From assembly GCA_001766905.1 (NCBI GenBank), contig MEKI01000059.1, positions 5,798-44,617 on the forward strand: a stretch of 38,820 nucleotides of DNA. The letters are read 5' to 3'. This DNA comes from Acidobacteria bacterium RBG_13_68_16. GTDB lineage: Bacteria > Acidobacteriota > Thermoanaerobaculia > Thermoanaerobaculales > Thermoanaerobaculaceae. Made by a program: the position numbers and the translations under genes. Of this stretch, positions 1 to 7,709 are shown in pieces (the first letter of the stretch is position 1; every line of letters starts with the position of its first letter). Below the pieces are notes generated by a model. It saw nothing but the letters and a program-made list of their open reading frames with translations. It made no database searches and was not told where the DNA came from.

Positions 1-1
1 C

Positions 2-79
2 ACCAAGGCGGAGCTCGCCGAGGTACAGGCGCGCTACGATGCCCTCCGGTCCGATCTCGCCTCCCTGGTGATGGCGTGA
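2..79 (+). CDS. C-terminal fragment of an unknown protein (cut by window edge)
   Basis: An open frame enters from the left edge and ends with TGA at 77-79, one base before the helicase ATG. The 25 visible residues (from TKAELAEVQARYDALR) alternate charged and hydrophobic residues like the end of a coiled coil. The rest of the gene lies outside the window, so no function can be given. Its near-contact with the helicase gene suggests the same operon. Confidence 0.6.
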   Translation, partial: TKAELAEVQARYDALRSDLASLVMA

Positions 80-80
80 T

Positions 81-1766
81 ATGACCTTCTCCGTCGCACA
101 CTCCAGCGAATTCGACCGCGTCCGGGGGCTGCCGCAGCGCGTCCCCACGCAGGCCGACGCCGAGGAGTGTGCGGCGGCGCTCTCCCCCAGATACGCCCTG
201 TCGCCCGACGCCCGCCTGCTCCCTTGGCAAGCGTATGCCTTGGCGGAAATCGCTCAGGTCGGCGGGGGCTACCTCGCCCTGCCCGTCGGAATGGGGAAGA
301 CTCTAATCAGCTACCTCGCCCCGTTGGCCGTCGGGGCCAAAAGGATACTTTTCGTCGTCAAAGGTCGATCGCTGGTAGACAAAACGGATCACGACTACGC
401 GGCCTATCGTGGGGTCTGGCGGGGCCCGGAGCACCCGATTCGGATCGTGACCCTCGAGTGGTTGTCCACGGCTAGCGCGTCGACATTCCTCGACCAGTAC
501 GCCCCCGATTGCATCGTGATCGATGAGGTCGACGACCTGGCGAGCACCCAGAATGCAGCCGTCCTCCGGATCGATCGGTACGTCCGCGCGCGGCGCCAGG
601 CCGGGCTCAGACTGGCCGTGATCGCCATGACCGGGACCCCGGTCCGCAAATCGATCATGGGTGTCTGGCACGTGCTCTGCTGGTGCCTGGACGAGGGCGC
701 CCCGGTCCCGCTGTCCGAGCCCGAGGCCCGCATGTGGGCGCTCGCGGTGGACGACCATTCCGGGCGGCGGCCTCAGCCCGGCCCCCTCGGGGCCACGGTG
801 GACCAAGCCCGGGCTTGGCTGCGCCACCGCTGGGCGACGACTCCGGGGGTCCTCATGGTCGACCAGGACTCATGCGGGGCCCCGCTGACCGTGCGCACGC
901 GGATCGCGCGGCCGTGCGCGGAGACCGACAAGCACATGGCGAGACTCCTGGTCGAGCAGGAGAATCCTGGGGGGATCCCGGTTGTCGATCCGTTGGGGCT
1001 GGCGCTGCTGGACAGCCAGATCGGGCTAGGCCTGTATTCCTACTGGGACCCGCCGCCGCCCGAGGCCTGGTACATCGCCCGGCGGGCCGTGGCGCGGTTC
1101 GTTCGAGCTCGGATCGAGTCCTCACAACGGAGCTCCCGGCCCCTGGATACCGAAGGCCAGGTCTTACGGGCCTACGCCGATCACCCGATCGTGATCGAGT
1201 GGCTGCGAGTCAAGCCGGCATTCGACGACGACGCCAACCGCCGGATTTCCTGGTTCTCTCGGGCCGCACTGGATTCCTGCCATGACTGGCTGCGTGAGCT
1301 GGACGCCCCGGGCATCGTCTGGTGCGGCTCGGTCGAATTCGGCCGACACCTTGCGCGTGAGGCCGGCCGTGCCTACTATGGCCGGCAGGGCCGCACCGAT
1401 CAGGGGCAGTCAATCCTGGCCGCCCCGAAGGGGGTCCCGCTGGTGGCGAGCTGGCAGGCGAACAAAAAGGGCCTGAATTTGCAGGCGTGGCCTCGCCAAC
1501 TGATCACCGCGCCCCCGCAGAGCGCCAAGTGGCTCGAGCAGATCATCGGGCGCAGCCACCGACAGGGCCAGGATGAGCACGTCGTGATAGACGTCCTGGC
1601 CACGAGCGGCGGGACCCTGGACAGCTTCGAGCGTGCCCTGACCGAGGCCCAATTTGCCCGCGATATCGTGTCCCTATCCCAAAAAATTCTGCGGGCCGAT
1701 GTGGTCCGCGCTGAGCCGATCATTACCAAATCCAGCGAATTCCGCTGGGCGAGAAAACAACAGTAG
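81..1766 (+). CDS. SNF2/DEAD-like superfamily II helicase
   Basis: The 561-aa product is a superfamily II DNA translocase of the SNF2-like type common in phage replication modules. Visible motifs are Walker A with GMGKT (residues 70-74), Walker B DEVD (148-151), motif III TGTP (184-187) and motif VI GRSHRQGQ (490-497); the last is diagnostic for SNF2-related helicases. The usual role is ATP-driven unwinding or remodelling of DNA during replication or recombination. It starts 1 nt after the preceding stop and is followed 8 nt later by the ssDNA-binding candidate and then the polymerase, which fits a replication role. The exact substrate cannot be read from sequence. Confidence 0.9.
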   Translation: MTFSVAHSSEFDRVRGLPQRVPTQADAEECAAALSPRYALSPDARLLPWQAYALAEIAQVGGGYLALPVGMGKTLISYLAPLAVGAKRILFVVKGRSLVDKTDHDYAAYRGVWRGPEHPIRIVTLEWLSTASASTFLDQYAPDCIVIDEVDDLASTQNAAVLRIDRYVRARRQAGLRLAVIAMTGTPVRKSIMGVWHVLCWCLDEGAPVPLSEPEARMWALAVDDHSGRRPQPGPLGATVDQARAWLRHRWATTPGVLMVDQDSCGAPLTVRTRIARPCAETDKHMARLLVEQENPGGIPVVDPLGLALLDSQIGLGLYSYWDPPPPEAWYIARRAVARFVRARIESSQRSSRPLDTEGQVLRAYADHPIVIEWLRVKPAFDDDANRRISWFSRAALDSCHDWLRELDAPGIVWCGSVEFGRHLAREAGRAYYGRQGRTDQGQSILAAPKGVPLVASWQANKKGLNLQAWPRQLITAPPQSAKWLEQIIGRSHRQGQDEHVVIDVLATSGGTLDSFERALTEAQFARDIVSLSQKILRADVVRAEPIITKSSEFRWARKQQ

Positions 1767-1774
1767 GAGACAGA

Positions 1775-2275
1775 ATGTCATTTCCCCCCTTTGGCCAACC
1801 TCCCGCCCCCGCAGCCCCGCCCGGCTTCGGAGGCCCGACCCCGCCCCCCACGGGCCGGTCCAAATATGCCGGAATCGTCGCGGCCGAGCCCCGCGAGCCC
1901 CAGCCTGCCCCTGGGACCTACCAACTCGAGGTACTGGCTCTGCACGAGGGCGTCTCCCCAAAGAGCCGCCTCGAATGGTGGAAAGCGATCTGCCGCGTCG
2001 TCGCGGTGGCCCCCGGGTCCGGTCAGGCCGATGGCGACGAGGTCGCCGTACTGCAGATGATGACCCCATCCGGGGCCGGCCTCGTCAAGCAATTCCTGCT
2101 GGCTGCCTTCGGGACCGATGAGGCCCAATTCAATGCCTGGGCCGCCAGCGTGGGCGACGCGGCAGTGAACCAAGCCCTCGTCGGCCGCCGGGTCAACGCC
2201 GACGTATCCCGCGGGTCCGATATCCCCGACAAGCCCGGGGAATTTTACCGGAACTACCGCTTCCAGGCGGTCTGA
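1775..2275 (+). CDS. DUF669-like protein, probable ssDNA-binding protein
   Basis: The 166-aa protein has a Pro/Gly-rich N-terminus (about residues 1-30) followed by a compact domain with GTYQLEVLALHEGVSPKS and a C-terminal GEFYRNYRFQAV. The layout and the position between helicase and polymerase resemble the DUF669 family, which often occupies the SSB slot in phage replication operons. ATG at 1775 follows a good ribosome site (AGGAGA). The ssDNA-binding role is inferred from context and family resemblance; no catalytic motif is visible. Confidence 0.6.
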   Translation: MSFPPFGQPPAPAAPPGFGGPTPPPTGRSKYAGIVAAEPREPQPAPGTYQLEVLALHEGVSPKSRLEWWKAICRVVAVAPGSGQADGDEVAVLQMMTPSGAGLVKQFLLAAFGTDEAQFNAWAASVGDAAVNQALVGRRVNADVSRGSDIPDKPGEFYRNYRFQAV

Positions 2276-2277
2276 GC

Positions 2278-4179
2278 ATGGCCAGTCCGGCCCCCGTCCT
2301 GATCGATTTCGAGGCCCGATCTCGGGCCGATCTCAAAACCCGCGGGGGCCGGCACTACTGGCTGGATCCGTCCAGCCAGGCCCTGTGCTGCGCCTGGTAC
2401 GATACCGGATCTGGCGAGGTCGGGGTGTGGACTCCAGGTCAGCCCTGGCCACACTCCAGCCGCGTGCTAGCCGCGCACAATATGTCCGGGTTCGACCGAT
2501 TCGCCGTCGAGCGCTACGGTTTCGCCCCCGCCCCCGCCGGCCTGGTCGACACGGCCGCGCTCGCCCGCCGAGCTGGCCTCCCCGGGGCCCTGGACGCCCT
2601 CGGGCAGCGGTGGCTGGGCCTCCCGAAGGATGTGGCCGCGTCCAAATTCACGCGGTCCCTGAGCTCGATCCGTCGCCCAGCGCGCGGGCCCGGGCGGATC
2701 AGCCCGGAGGACTGGCGGGGCATGACCAAGGCCTCGCAGCGTGCCTGCGGAGCCCTGCCTGAGCTCGACCAGGCGGGCTTTGCCCGGGTGATCCAATACT
2801 GCCTCTCCGACGTCCACATCCTGGCCCAGGCGTGGCCCCGGCTGGCCCCTTGGCTGGCCGTCGATCCCGAGGCCGAGGCTGCCACCGTCGCATGCAACGA
2901 CCGCGGGATCGGTTTCGATTCCGAGCTCGCGCGGGCCCTGTTGCGGGCCGATCGGACCCTGGCGTCGCGGGTCGTGGATGACGTCGCCGCCGAGCTCGGT
3001 ATCCCGTCCGCCGAGGTCGAGGCCGCCGCCCGATCTCCCAAGCAATTCTGTGCTCTGACCGGGGCGGCCAACGCCCAGGCGCTGACCGTGGGTGCAATGG
3101 ATCATCCGCTCGCCCGGGCGCGGCTGGCCCTGGCCTCGATAGCGAGGGGGAAGCTGCGCGCCGGCCTCACCCTGGTCCACGCGGACGGCCGCCTGCGGGA
3201 CACGCTGGCTTACTACGGGGCTCACACAGGCCGCTGGTCGTCGCGTGGTATGCAACTCCAGAACTTGCCTAGGCCGGCGAAGGCCCTCGAGTGCGTCGAC
3301 GTCGATGTCCTGGCCGAGGCCGCGCTGGCCGGCGCCGAGCTCGACGCCGACACGATCGCGTGCCTCGTGCGGGCGACGCTGACAGCCGGGCCCGAACAGG
3401 TCCTAATCGCGCGGGACTACTCCCAGGTCGAGGGCCGTTGCGCCGCGTGGCTGGCTGGGGACGAGCTCGCCGTGTCCGTCTACACGTCCGGCGCTGACCC
3501 GTACAAAGTCGCGGCCAGCGCGATATACGGAGTCCCTGTCTCCGAGGTCACCAAGGCCCAAAGACAGATAGGCAAATGCGCGGAATTGGCCTGCGGATAC
3601 GGGGGCGGACCCAAAGCGTTCGAGGCCATCGCCCGCGGCAATAGGATCGACCTGTCCGGCCTGTGCGAAGCCGAGCGCAAACGCATCGTCGAGGCCTGGC
3701 GGGGTCTGCACGCCCCGATCGTGCGCTTGTGGGCTGCGTGTCAGGCCGCTTTCCGCCGCGCTGCCCAGGGCCGGACGGGCTGGGCGGGGGTGTTCCAGTA
3801 CGTCCCCTCGGCTTGCGGCCGACACGTGGCCTGCGTCCTGCCCTCGGGGCGGCCGATCGTCTACACCGACGTCCACACCGGGAAGGATCTGAGCTACCAG
3901 GGCCCGATCCACCGCGAGCACGTCTACGGGGGCCTTTTGGTCGAAAATGCGGTCCAGGCCTATTGCCGAGACCTAATGGCCGACGCATGGTGTAACGCGG
4001 AACGGGCCGGACTGAATCCGGTCCTGACTGCGCACGACGAGATCGTGTGTGAGGTCTCGGCGTCCGTCGCAGCGTCCGCCGAGGCCGAATTGGCTGACAT
4101 CATGTCCCGCGTGCCAGACTGGGCGCGAGGATTCCCGGTCGGGTCGTCCGGCTGGGTGGGAAGGAGATATAGAAAATGA
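2278..4179 (+). CDS. Family A DNA polymerase with 3'-5' exonuclease domain
   Basis: The 633-aa product is the replicative polymerase. The N-terminal DEDD exonuclease shows D10/E12 (DFEARS), exo II AHNMSGFD (66-73) and exo III YCLSDV (174-179). The polymerase part has TGRWSS (317-322), motif A ARDYSQVEGR (378-387, catalytic D380), motif B RQIGKCAELACGYG (429-442) and motif C AHDEIVCE (585-592, catalytic D587). No 5' nuclease domain is present, as is usual for phage PolA. It starts 2 nt after the upstream stop and its own stop overlaps the next ATG by 4 nt. Residues 331-341 resemble the translation of CRISPR spacer 7. Confidence 0.95.
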   Translation: MASPAPVLIDFEARSRADLKTRGGRHYWLDPSSQALCCAWYDTGSGEVGVWTPGQPWPHSSRVLAAHNMSGFDRFAVERYGFAPAPAGLVDTAALARRAGLPGALDALGQRWLGLPKDVAASKFTRSLSSIRRPARGPGRISPEDWRGMTKASQRACGALPELDQAGFARVIQYCLSDVHILAQAWPRLAPWLAVDPEAEAATVACNDRGIGFDSELARALLRADRTLASRVVDDVAAELGIPSAEVEAAARSPKQFCALTGAANAQALTVGAMDHPLARARLALASIARGKLRAGLTLVHADGRLRDTLAYYGAHTGRWSSRGMQLQNLPRPAKALECVDVDVLAEAALAGAELDADTIACLVRATLTAGPEQVLIARDYSQVEGRCAAWLAGDELAVSVYTSGADPYKVAASAIYGVPVSEVTKAQRQIGKCAELACGYGGGPKAFEAIARGNRIDLSGLCEAERKRIVEAWRGLHAPIVRLWAACQAAFRRAAQGRTGWAGVFQYVPSACGRHVACVLPSGRPIVYTDVHTGKDLSYQGPIHREHVYGGLLVENAVQAYCRDLMADAWCNAERAGLNPVLTAHDEIVCEVSASVAASAEAELADIMSRVPDWARGFPVGSSGWVGRRYRK

Positions 4180-4505
4180 ATCCGTATATGCACGTACCTC
4201 CCTACGAGGCCGCCCGGGACGCCGTGACCGATGCGATCGGGCATGCCTGTGATGCCCTGGCGGATGCCGAGGCCGACGAGGCCGTTGCGATTTACACCGC
4301 GCTTGGGAACCTGCTGGTCGCCAAGTCCGTGCTGGGCCAGGCCCTGGGTGAGCGTGACCAAGCCCGGGCCGAGCTCGAGACGATCGCGGACGAGCGGGAC
4401 AAGGCGTGGTCCGAGCTCGAGACCGCGCTGGCCGACCTCGGCCACGCCCAACTAGCCGACAAGGTTCGGCAAGTTATCGCAAAGTCCGTGCTGGGGGGCG
4501 CATGA
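4176..4505 (+). CDS. Small coiled-coil protein of unknown function
   Basis: The 109-aa product is not recognised. Residues about 45-95 (ERDQARAELETIADERDKAW and what follows) have the heptad-like Leu/Ala spacing and high charge of a coiled coil, and the protein has no membrane segment or catalytic motif. The start is fixed by an ATGA overlap with the polymerase stop and by a strong AAGGAG site. It also ends in an ATGA overlap with the exonuclease gene, so it is translationally coupled on both sides. A scaffold or accessory role in replication is only a guess. Confidence 0.75.
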   Translation: MNPYMHVPPYEAARDAVTDAIGHACDALADAEADEAVAIYTALGNLLVAKSVLGQALGERDQARAELETIADERDKAWSELETALADLGHAQLADKVRQVIAKSVLGGA

Positions 4506-5329
4506 AACACAATTTCCTCTGGCTGGACCTCGAGACGACCGGCCTGGACCCCGACAAGGGCCGGCCCCTCGAATTCGCCGCCGTCCTGTGTGAGGACGGG
4601 CCAGACGATGATTTCGCGATCGTGCAGTCCTACACGTCCCCGATCCACTGGTCAGTGCCAGAACTGGGCAAGCTCGACATCGACCCCAAGGTGATGGCGA
4701 TGCATCATTACAACGGGCTGTGGGCCGACGTCGAGGCCTCGACCGTCGGGATCCTCGAGGTCGACAAGTTCTTGTGCAGCCTGGCCGGGGGGACGTCGAT
4801 CGTGATCGCCGGGGCCTCGGTGCACTTCGACCGCAACTGGTGCAAGGCCTGGTTCTGCGACTTCTACAAGTTGGTCTCTCACCGGATCTTCGATGTCCGG
4901 ACCCTGATGACCGCGTGTGAGGTCTGGCTGCCTCCGGCCGAGGTCCCGACCTGGACGTCGCGCGACAAGCACCGGGCCCTGCCGGACATCCTGGCCACGA
5001 TCGCGGACGCACGTCTGGCCCGGGCGGCTTTGCGGGGCGACATCCTGGCCACGCTCGAGGACGCACGACTGGCCCGAGCTGCCTTGCGGGTCGAGCTCGA
5101 CGAGGCCAATGAAATGGCCACGCAATATCGAGTCGCACGGGACGAGGCCCAGTGGGAAGCCCGGAAGCTGAGGCAGGAGGTATCGGATCTCGAGGACGAG
5201 ACGCCCGATCCAGGCAAGCCCGTGTGCCCGCAGTGCAAGGCCCCCTTGTCCGATCACTGGGAAGACGGAGATCGGCCCTACTTCTGCTCGCCGTGCGCGA
5301 CGTGGGTGGAGCCCCTATGGGCACGGTGA
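4502..5329 (+). CDS. Oligoribonuclease-like DEDDh exonuclease with tandem repeat and zinc ribbon
   Basis: Residues 1-170 match the oligoribonuclease fold: WLDLETTGLD (D9, E11), an HFD motif with D110, and HRALPDI (H157, D162). Known members degrade short oligonucleotides 3' to 5'. Two additions follow. The HRALPDI segment opens an 18-residue near-perfect tandem repeat (162-179 and 180-197, each DILAT..DARLARAALR), and a coiled-coil linker leads to a zinc ribbon with CPQC (242-245) and CSPC (262-265). True oligoribonucleases end near residue 180, so the C-terminal 90 residues are an extension. The zinc ribbon may direct nucleic-acid or protein binding. The gene overlaps its upstream neighbour by 4 nt. 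Confidence 0.85.
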   Translation: MKHNFLWLDLETTGLDPDKGRPLEFAAVLCEDGPDDDFAIVQSYTSPIHWSVPELGKLDIDPKVMAMHHYNGLWADVEASTVGILEVDKFLCSLAGGTSIVIAGASVHFDRNWCKAWFCDFYKLVSHRIFDVRTLMTACEVWLPPAEVPTWTSRDKHRALPDILATIADARLARAALRGDILATLEDARLARAALRVELDEANEMATQYRVARDEAQWEARKLRQEVSDLEDETPDPGKPVCPQCKAPLSDHWEDGDRPYFCSPCATWVEPLWAR

Positions 5330-5832
5330 TCGCGATCGACCCCGGCATCGCCGTGCGCGGTCCGGGCTGTGCGGTCGCGACCTTCCGCGACGGGGTCCTG
5401 GTCGGGGTCGGCTTTCTTCGGCCGTCGAGCTCGGCCCGGCATATCGTGGGCGTGACCACCGTGTACGAGATCCCGATCGTCCGGCCACGGGAGGATTTGT
5501 CGTCGGGCAAAGCCAATACCCTGATCAAGCTGGCCGCGGCGGGCGCCGAGCTCGCCGGGCGGTTCGGCGGGTGCGTCGTGGCCGTCGAGCCGGCGGCCTG
5601 GAAGGGGTCGACGCCGAAGCCGGTCAGCCATTCCCGGATCTGGTCTGCCCTGACCGATGCCGAACGCATCCTGTTCGAGCCCGACACCGAGCGACGGATC
5701 GAGCTCGCCAAACGTGCCGGTGGCCTGGCCCGCTGGTCCAAGCCCGGCGCCACCTACTACGGCACTTGGGCCGGACACAATTTGCTCGATGCGGCCGGCA
5801 TCGGGCTGCATTTTCTCGGGAGGAAATCGTGA
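5317..5832 (+). CDS. RuvC-fold Holliday-junction resolvase-like nuclease
   Basis: The 171-aa product begins with MGTVIAIDPGIAVRGPG, a RuvC/RNase H-fold first strand with D8. Further acidic and His candidates are E91 (AVEPAAWKG) and GHNLLDAAG (H154, D158), in the order and spacing of RuvC-like resolvases. Known relatives resolve branched DNA during phage recombination and packaging. The ATG at 5317 puts the DPG motif at the usual N-terminal place and overlaps the exonuclease gene by 13 nt. Activity is inferred from the fold and the operon. Confidence 0.8.
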   Translation: MGTVIAIDPGIAVRGPGCAVATFRDGVLVGVGFLRPSSSARHIVGVTTVYEIPIVRPREDLSSGKANTLIKLAAAGAELAGRFGGCVVAVEPAAWKGSTPKPVSHSRIWSALTDAERILFEPDTERRIELAKRAGGLARWSKPGATYYGTWAGHNLLDAAGIGLHFLGRKS

Positions 5833-6053
5833 TCAAAGGACTTCAGTCAGCGCTCGAAATCGTCAATCAGGAGCGGGCACGCGCTCGCCGCCACAGGACC
5901 GAGGCCGCGATCGGTGCGTGCGATGCCATCGCCCGCCGGCTTCGGGCTGTCCTGGACGCTGCCGAGGTCCAGGCCAGCATGAGTCGGATCCCTGGACCGC
6001 TCGAGTCCAGGGCGATCAGGATGGTCGAGGCCGTCCGGCGGGGTGCGGCGTGA
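5829..6053 (+). CDS. Small basic helical protein, unknown
   Basis: A 74-aa protein starting at GTG 5829, placed by a GGGAGGAAA ribosome site and by GTGA overlap with the resolvase stop. It is Arg/Ala-rich (IVNQERARARRHRTEAAIG and on) and predicted mostly helical, with no recognisable domain. Stop and next start overlap again (GTGA at 6050-6053), so it is a link in the coupled operon. A nucleic-acid accessory role is possible from its charge but not shown. Confidence 0.7.
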   Translation: MIKGLQSALEIVNQERARARRHRTEAAIGACDAIARRLRAVLDAAEVQASMSRIPGPLESRAIRMVEAVRRGAA

Positions 6054-6124
6054 CCGAAATCATAGGACTACTGGTGCTGGCTTCCGTGTGCGTGGCCCTC
6101 GTGGTCTGGGCGGAGGCATCATGA
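6050..6124 (+). CDS. 24-aa single-pass membrane peptide
   Basis: GTG 6050 opens a 24-residue frame, MTEIIGLLVLASVCVALVVW followed by AEAS, almost all of it one hydrophobic helix. Both ends show the coupling used throughout this operon: GTGA with the upstream stop and ATGA with the downstream start. It also carries the ribosome site (GGAGG) of the next gene. Its size would escape most gene callers. It may be a membrane-targeting or toxin-like peptide, or a coupling leader; function unknown. Confidence 0.6.
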   Translation: MTEIIGLLVLASVCVALVVWAEAS

Positions 6125-6486
6125 TCGTCGTCTACATCGCCGGCCCATTTCGTGGCCCGAATTCCTGGGAAATCGAGTCCAATATCCGACGTGCGGAGAC
6201 CTTGGCCCTCGAGGTCTGGCGGGCCGGGGCCGCGGTCCTGTGTCCGCACACAAATACCAGGTATTTCCAGGGGGCCGCTCCCGACGAGGTCTGGCTCGAC
6301 GGCGACCTCGAGATGCTCCGCCGGTGTGACGCGGTCTTGTTGACGGCCGATTGGCAGCGGTCATCCGGGGCCCGGGCCGAGCGGGCCGAGGCCATCCGGG
6401 TCGGGATCCCGGTCTACATCGAAGAGGAAGGGCGGCCGATCCCGTTGGAGCTGCGGGATCTGATCGAACGGGGGATCCGGCTGTGA
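6121..6486 (+). CDS. DUF4406 / nucleoside 2-deoxyribosyltransferase-like protein
   Basis: The 121-aa product has the DUF4406 pattern: N-terminal MIVVYIAGPFRGPNSWEIES, a central NTRYFQG segment, WLDGDLEMLRRCDAVLL and a C-terminal SSGARAERAEAIRVGIPV. The family is related to nucleoside 2-deoxyribosyltransferases and is frequent in phage nucleotide-metabolism regions, but its activity is largely unproven. ATG 6121 is chosen because the IAGPF motif starts at residue 6 and a GGAGG site lies 6 nt upstream. It overlaps its downstream neighbour by 4 nt. Confidence 0.85.
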   Translation: MIVVYIAGPFRGPNSWEIESNIRRAETLALEVWRAGAAVLCPHTNTRYFQGAAPDEVWLDGDLEMLRRCDAVLLTADWQRSSGARAERAEAIRVGIPVYIEEEGRPIPLELRDLIERGIRL

Positions 6487-7709
6487 GCCCCGAGGCCCGG
6501 GCCCGCAAAAAAGCACGAGACCGAGCCCGGGCCTCCCGTCCGGAGATCCGCGAGCGCCTCAAAGCTCAAGCGCGGGCCCGGTACGCGCTGCGAGACAGGC
6601 TGAACCAGGCCCCGCCGGTCGAGCCCGTCCCCGAGGGATTCGAGGTCCGGGAGCTGACGACCGTGCTGGGCCCTGACGGCGCCGTCCGGACCCAGTCGGC
6701 CCGTGCCCGACCCGAGGGTGCCTCCGCCGAGCTCGTCTCGACTCAGCCCGAAGGTCACGCGGTCCGGGGGGTGTCCACGCTGGTCTCGGGGGATGGCCGG
6801 GTCCTCGTCCAGTGGGTCAAGACCTCGGCCGAAGACCGCCGGGCTCAGGCCTGGCTGGACGCCCTGCCGGCCCTACTCGAGCCCCTTCGAGGCTCGGTCC
6901 CGATCGTCTACCCTCCGCGCCCGGAGTCTGACGATTTGGCTGTTTACGTGATCGGGGACGCCCACATCGGAATGCTGGCGTGGGAGCCCGAGACCGGAGT
7001 CGCGTGGGACGTGAAGCGCGCCGAGGCGATGATCACGGCCGGGGCAGATCGGCTGTTCGCGGCGACGCCGAGGACCCGCAAGGCCCTGGTCGTCAACGTG
7101 GGGGATTTTCAGCACGCAGACAGCCCTTCGAACAGGACCCCCGAGGGCGGCGCCATACTCGATGTGGACGGGCGCGACGCGAAGGTCCGGCGGGCCGTGC
7201 TGCGGACAATACGGTATTACCTGGACGCTGCATTAACCAAGCACGCCGAAGTCGAACTAGTCAATCAGCCGGGAAATCACGATCCGTATGCCACTTGTTG
7301 GCTCGGATTGGCGCTCGAAGCCTTGTACGAGCGTGAGCCCCGGATCAAGATCGATACCAGCCCAGCCGAGCACCGCGTGGTCGAGCACGGGAAATGCTTG
7401 ATCGGCGTCACGCACAAGCCGAAACAGGCCGAGGACCTCGGGCACCTCCTGGCCGCCCGTTGGCCCGAGGCCTGGGGCCGTACGACCTACCGGATTTGGC
7501 TGTGTGGCCATGTGCATCACCAGACCGTGCGGGAGCGGGCGGGCTTCGCGGTCGAGACATTTGGCACCCTGGCGCCGGGCGATGCCTGGCACGTCCGCCA
7601 GGGCTACATGGCCCGGCGTCGGATGGTCGCAATCGTCCTGGACCCCTTGCATGGCGAGGTCGGGCGACACACGGTGCATGCGACGCAGTTAACGAGTGAG
7701 GAGCCATGA
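6483..7709 (+). CDS. Calcineurin-like metallophosphoesterase
   Basis: The 408-aa product has the full metallophosphoesterase signature: GDAHIG (D159, H161), VGDFQHAD (D208), PGNHDP (N265, H266, D267), GVTHKP, and GHVHH (H343, H345). The family includes Mre11/SbcD nucleases and phosphodiesterases. No partner ATPase (SbcC/Rad50) is seen here. The N-terminal 50 residues are very basic and predicted helical, suggesting nucleic-acid binding. GTG 6483 is chosen by the GTGA overlap with the preceding stop. The last 4 nt overlap the start of the Cas12-like gene, so the two are translationally coupled. Confidence 0.85.
   Translation: MSPEARARKKARDRARASRPEIRERLKAQARARYALRDRLNQAPPVEPVPEGFEVRELTTVLGPDGAVRTQSARARPEGASAELVSTQPEGHAVRGVSTLVSGDGRVLVQWVKTSAEDRRAQAWLDALPALLEPLRGSVPIVYPPRPESDDLAVYVIGDAHIGMLAWEPETGVAWDVKRAEAMITAGADRLFAATPRTRKALVVNVGDFQHADSPSNRTPEGGAILDVDGRDAKVRRAVLRTIRYYLDAALTKHAEVELVNQPGNHDPYATCWLGLALEALYEREPRIKIDTSPAEHRVVEHGKCLIGVTHKPKQAEDLGHLLAARWPEAWGRTTYRIWLCGHVHHQTVRERAGFAVETFGTLAPGDAWHVRQGYMARRRMVAIVLDPLHGEVGRHTVHATQLTSEEP

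Noticed and set aside
7082-7130. Spacer 2 as a match to the phosphoesterase motif QHAD
   Set aside because: Only four residues agree, and they come from the palindrome of the spacer; the rest does not align.
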